From positions 4,251,490 to 4,315,489 of the forward strand of contig NZ_SJPP01000001.1 in assembly GCF_007860075.1 (NCBI RefSeq): DNA of 64,000 bases. Reading direction: 5' to 3'. This document shows positions 62,428 to 64,000 of this stretch, in pieces. Position numbers and translations under genes: made by a program. Every line of letters begins with the position of its first letter. Position 1 is the stretch's first letter. Source of the DNA: Symmachiella macrocystis. GTDB taxonomy: Bacteria > Planctomycetota > Planctomycetia > Planctomycetales > Planctomycetaceae. The notes below the pieces were generated by a model, which saw nothing but the letters and a program-made list of their open reading frames with translations, had not been told where the DNA came from and did no database searches.

Positions 62428-64000
62428 ATGAAACGCAAGTTGTCACAGGTACTCGTCGGCTGTTCGGTGTTGACTCTCGTCGGCGTCGTGACTGCGGTCC
62501 TCCCTTCGGCCGAGTCGGAACCCAAGGTCGGTCCAACGGAACTGGCTCTCGAAGCGATTTCTAAAATGGACGTCCAGCCGCTCGACTGGCCGCAATGGGG
62601 CGGTAGTCCGGCACGCAACAACACTCCAGCCGGTAAAAATATCCCCACAAAGTGGGATGTGGCTGAGGGAGAAAACATCAAATGGTCAGCCGATCTCGGC
62701 TCGCAGACCTACGGCAACGCGGTGGTCGCCAACGGAAAAGTCTATGTCGGAACGAACAACGGCGCCGGTCACGTCAAGCGTTATCCGGCACGGGTCGATC
62801 TGGGATGCCTGCTTTGTTTCGATGAACAAACCGGAGAGTTTTTGTGGCAACACTCCAGCGAAAAACTCCCCACCGGCCGCGTGCACGACTGGCCGCTGCA
62901 AGGCATTTGTTGTGCTCCCTACGCCGATGGCGAACGCTTGTGGTACGTCTCCAGCCGTGGTGAAGTTGTCTGCTTGGATACGGCCGGTTTTCACGATGGA
63001 AAAAACAACGGGCCGTACACCGAAGAGCCGAACGAAAACAAAGACGAAGCCGATGTGATTTGGAAGTTCAACATGATGGACGACCTGCAGGTTTCGCAGC
63101 ACAACATGTGCAGCTGTTCGGTCACCTGTGCCGGCGATGTCCTGCTGGTCAATACCTCCAACGGCCTCGACGAATCACACATCAACTTGCCCTCACCGGA
63201 TGCGCCCAGTTTTATTGCGTTGGATCGCAACACCGGCAAAGTGATTTGGACCGACAAGTCACCCGGGACAAACATCCTGCACGGCCAATGGTCCTCGCCA
63301 ACCTATGCGGTCCTGGGCGGGCAGCCGCAGGCATTGTTCGCCGGTGGCGACGGATGGATCTATAGCTTCGATCCCAAAGGGGACGGGCAAGGCAACTCCA
63401 AGATGCTGTGGAAGTTCGACTGCAATCCCAAGACATCGGAATGGAAACTGGGAGGTCGCGGAACCCGTAATAACATCATTGCCACGCCCGTGGTTTATGA
63501 CGGACTGGTTTACGTCGCCGTGGGGCAAGATCCCGAACACGAAGAGGGCCTGGGCCATCTCTGGTGCATTGATCCCACGAAACGCGGCGACGTGAGTGAA
63601 GAACTCGCCGTCGACGCCAACGGAGAACCGATTCCGCATCAACGCATTCAAGCGGTCAACGAAGCCAATGGTGAAAAAACGACTCCCAATCCCAACTCGG
63701 CTGCCGTCTGGCATTACAGTCAGTTCGACTGGGATGGCGACGGAGAGATTGCCGACTTCATGGAAGAGATGCATCGATCCTGTGGGACAGTGGCGATCAA
63801 GGACGACATCTTGTTTATCGCCGACTTCAGCGGCCTGTTTCATTGCCTGGATGCCAAAACCGGCAAAGTGCATTGGACGTACGACATGCTTTCACCCGCT
63901 TGGGGTTCGCCCTTGATCGTAGAAGGTCGCGTCTACATCGGCGATGAAGATGGTGACATTTCGATCTTTCCGCTGACCACCGATCCTGAAGAAGCATTCC
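62428..64000 (+). CDS. Secreted PQQ-like beta-propeller protein (3' end outside window)
   Basis: At least 524 residues and open at the window edge. AAGGTG lies before ATG 62428. Signal near 8-28 (VLVGCSVLTLVGVVTAVLP). WPQWGGSPARNNTPAGKNIPTKWD opens the propeller and KVYVGTNNGAGHVKRYPARVDLGCLLCFDEQTGEFLWQH, SFIALDRNTGKVIWTD, WIYSFDPKGD and LFHCLDAKTGKVHWTYDM are blade motifs. An Asp-rich loop (DWDGDGEIADF) sits between blades. It shares the WP(Q/H)WxG start with the gene before it, which suggests the two are related family members. The window end cuts it. Confidence 0.9.
   Translation, partial: MKRKLSQVLVGCSVLTLVGVVTAVLPSAESEPKVGPTELALEAISKMDVQPLDWPQWGGSPARNNTPAGKNIPTKWDVAEGENIKWSADLGSQTYGNAVVANGKVYVGTNNGAGHVKRYPARVDLGCLLCFDEQTGEFLWQHSSEKLPTGRVHDWPLQGICCAPYADGERLWYVSSRGEVVCLDTAGFHDGKNNGPYTEEPNENKDEADVIWKFNMMDDLQVSQHNMCSCSVTCAGDVLLVNTSNGLDESHINLPSPDAPSFIALDRNTGKVIWTDKSPGTNILHGQWSSPTYAVLGGQPQALFAGGDGWIYSFDPKGDGQGNSKMLWKFDCNPKTSEWKLGGRGTRNNIIATPVVYDGLVYVAVGQDPEHEEGLGHLWCIDPTKRGDVSEELAVDANGEPIPHQRIQAVNEANGEKTTPNPNSAAVWHYSQFDWDGDGEIADFMEEMHRSCGTVAIKDDILFIADFSGLFHCLDAKTGKVHWTYDMLSPAWGSPLIVEGRVYIGDEDGDISIFPLTTDPEEAF

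Noticed and set aside
1-64000. rRNA or tRNA genes
   Set aside because: I did not recognise any conserved rRNA or tRNA sequence; a covariance search could still find a tRNA I missed.

Overview
The window looks like chromosomal DNA of a Planctomycetota bacterium (order Planctomycetales or a close relative; the genus cannot be fixed from sequence alone). Pointers are two DUF1501 twin-arginine-type secreted proteins, a DUF1080 lipoprotein, a DUF6655 lipoprotein, several secreted PQQ-like or FG-GAP propeller proteins, a five-bladed glycosidase-like protein, GH20 beside a sodium:solute symporter, a moderately high G+C content, and many single genes separated by palindromic repeats rather than long operons. 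I recognised no rRNA, tRNA or CRISPR array.

Layout. 1-7.7 kb: a zinc-ribbon/TPR-like membrane protein (cut by the window start), a secreted beta-helix protein, an SLC13-type transporter with two RCK_C domains, and a secreted glycosidase-like protein. 7.7-12.5 kb: accessory island 1, a set of small cytosolic genes, several resembling polymorphic-toxin immunity proteins (SUKH/SMI1-KNR4, DUF6985-like, Imm10-like, possibly DUF7716-like), punctuated by four copies of a ~123 bp multi-hairpin palindromic element; no toxin gene is present. 12.4-25.5 kb: YHYH protein, DUF1080 lipoprotein, an Nramp-fold transporter lacking the canonical metal motifs, SDR, GT2 and GT4 glycosyltransferases, OmpA-like lipoprotein, two DUF1501 proteins and a stand-alone response regulator. 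26-30.3 kb: an HlyD-MacB type tripartite export operon whose periplasmic adaptor ends in a pair of EF-hands. 30.4-38.1 kb: a Cys-rich secreted alpha/beta hydrolase, a glutamine-amidotransferase-like protein without a catalytic Cys, a sodium:solute symporter and a large GH20 protein. 38.3-46.1 kb: housekeeping core, rsmE, then dnaX-ebfC-recR-rpoN. 46.4-52 kb: FG-GAP protein, YfhO-type membrane protein translationally coupled to a quinone oxidoreductase.

52.1-58.9 kb: accessory island 2, again small orphan genes (a MGYD-type protein, an ankyrin protein, unknowns), a decayed gene with in-frame stops, a GT39-like membrane glycosyltransferase and an RHH/XRE regulator group. Here the gene ends carry imperfect palindromes resembling integron attC sites; this is the most interesting signal, together with the multi-hairpin element of island 1. 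No integrase is visible. 59-64 kb: a small lipoprotein and two secreted PQQ-like propeller proteins, the second running off the window end.

The core genes (DNA polymerase clamp loader, nucleoid protein, recombination mediator, sigma-54, rRNA methylase) are conventional. The accessory story is two islands of orphan immunity-like or cassette-like genes held between structured repeats.
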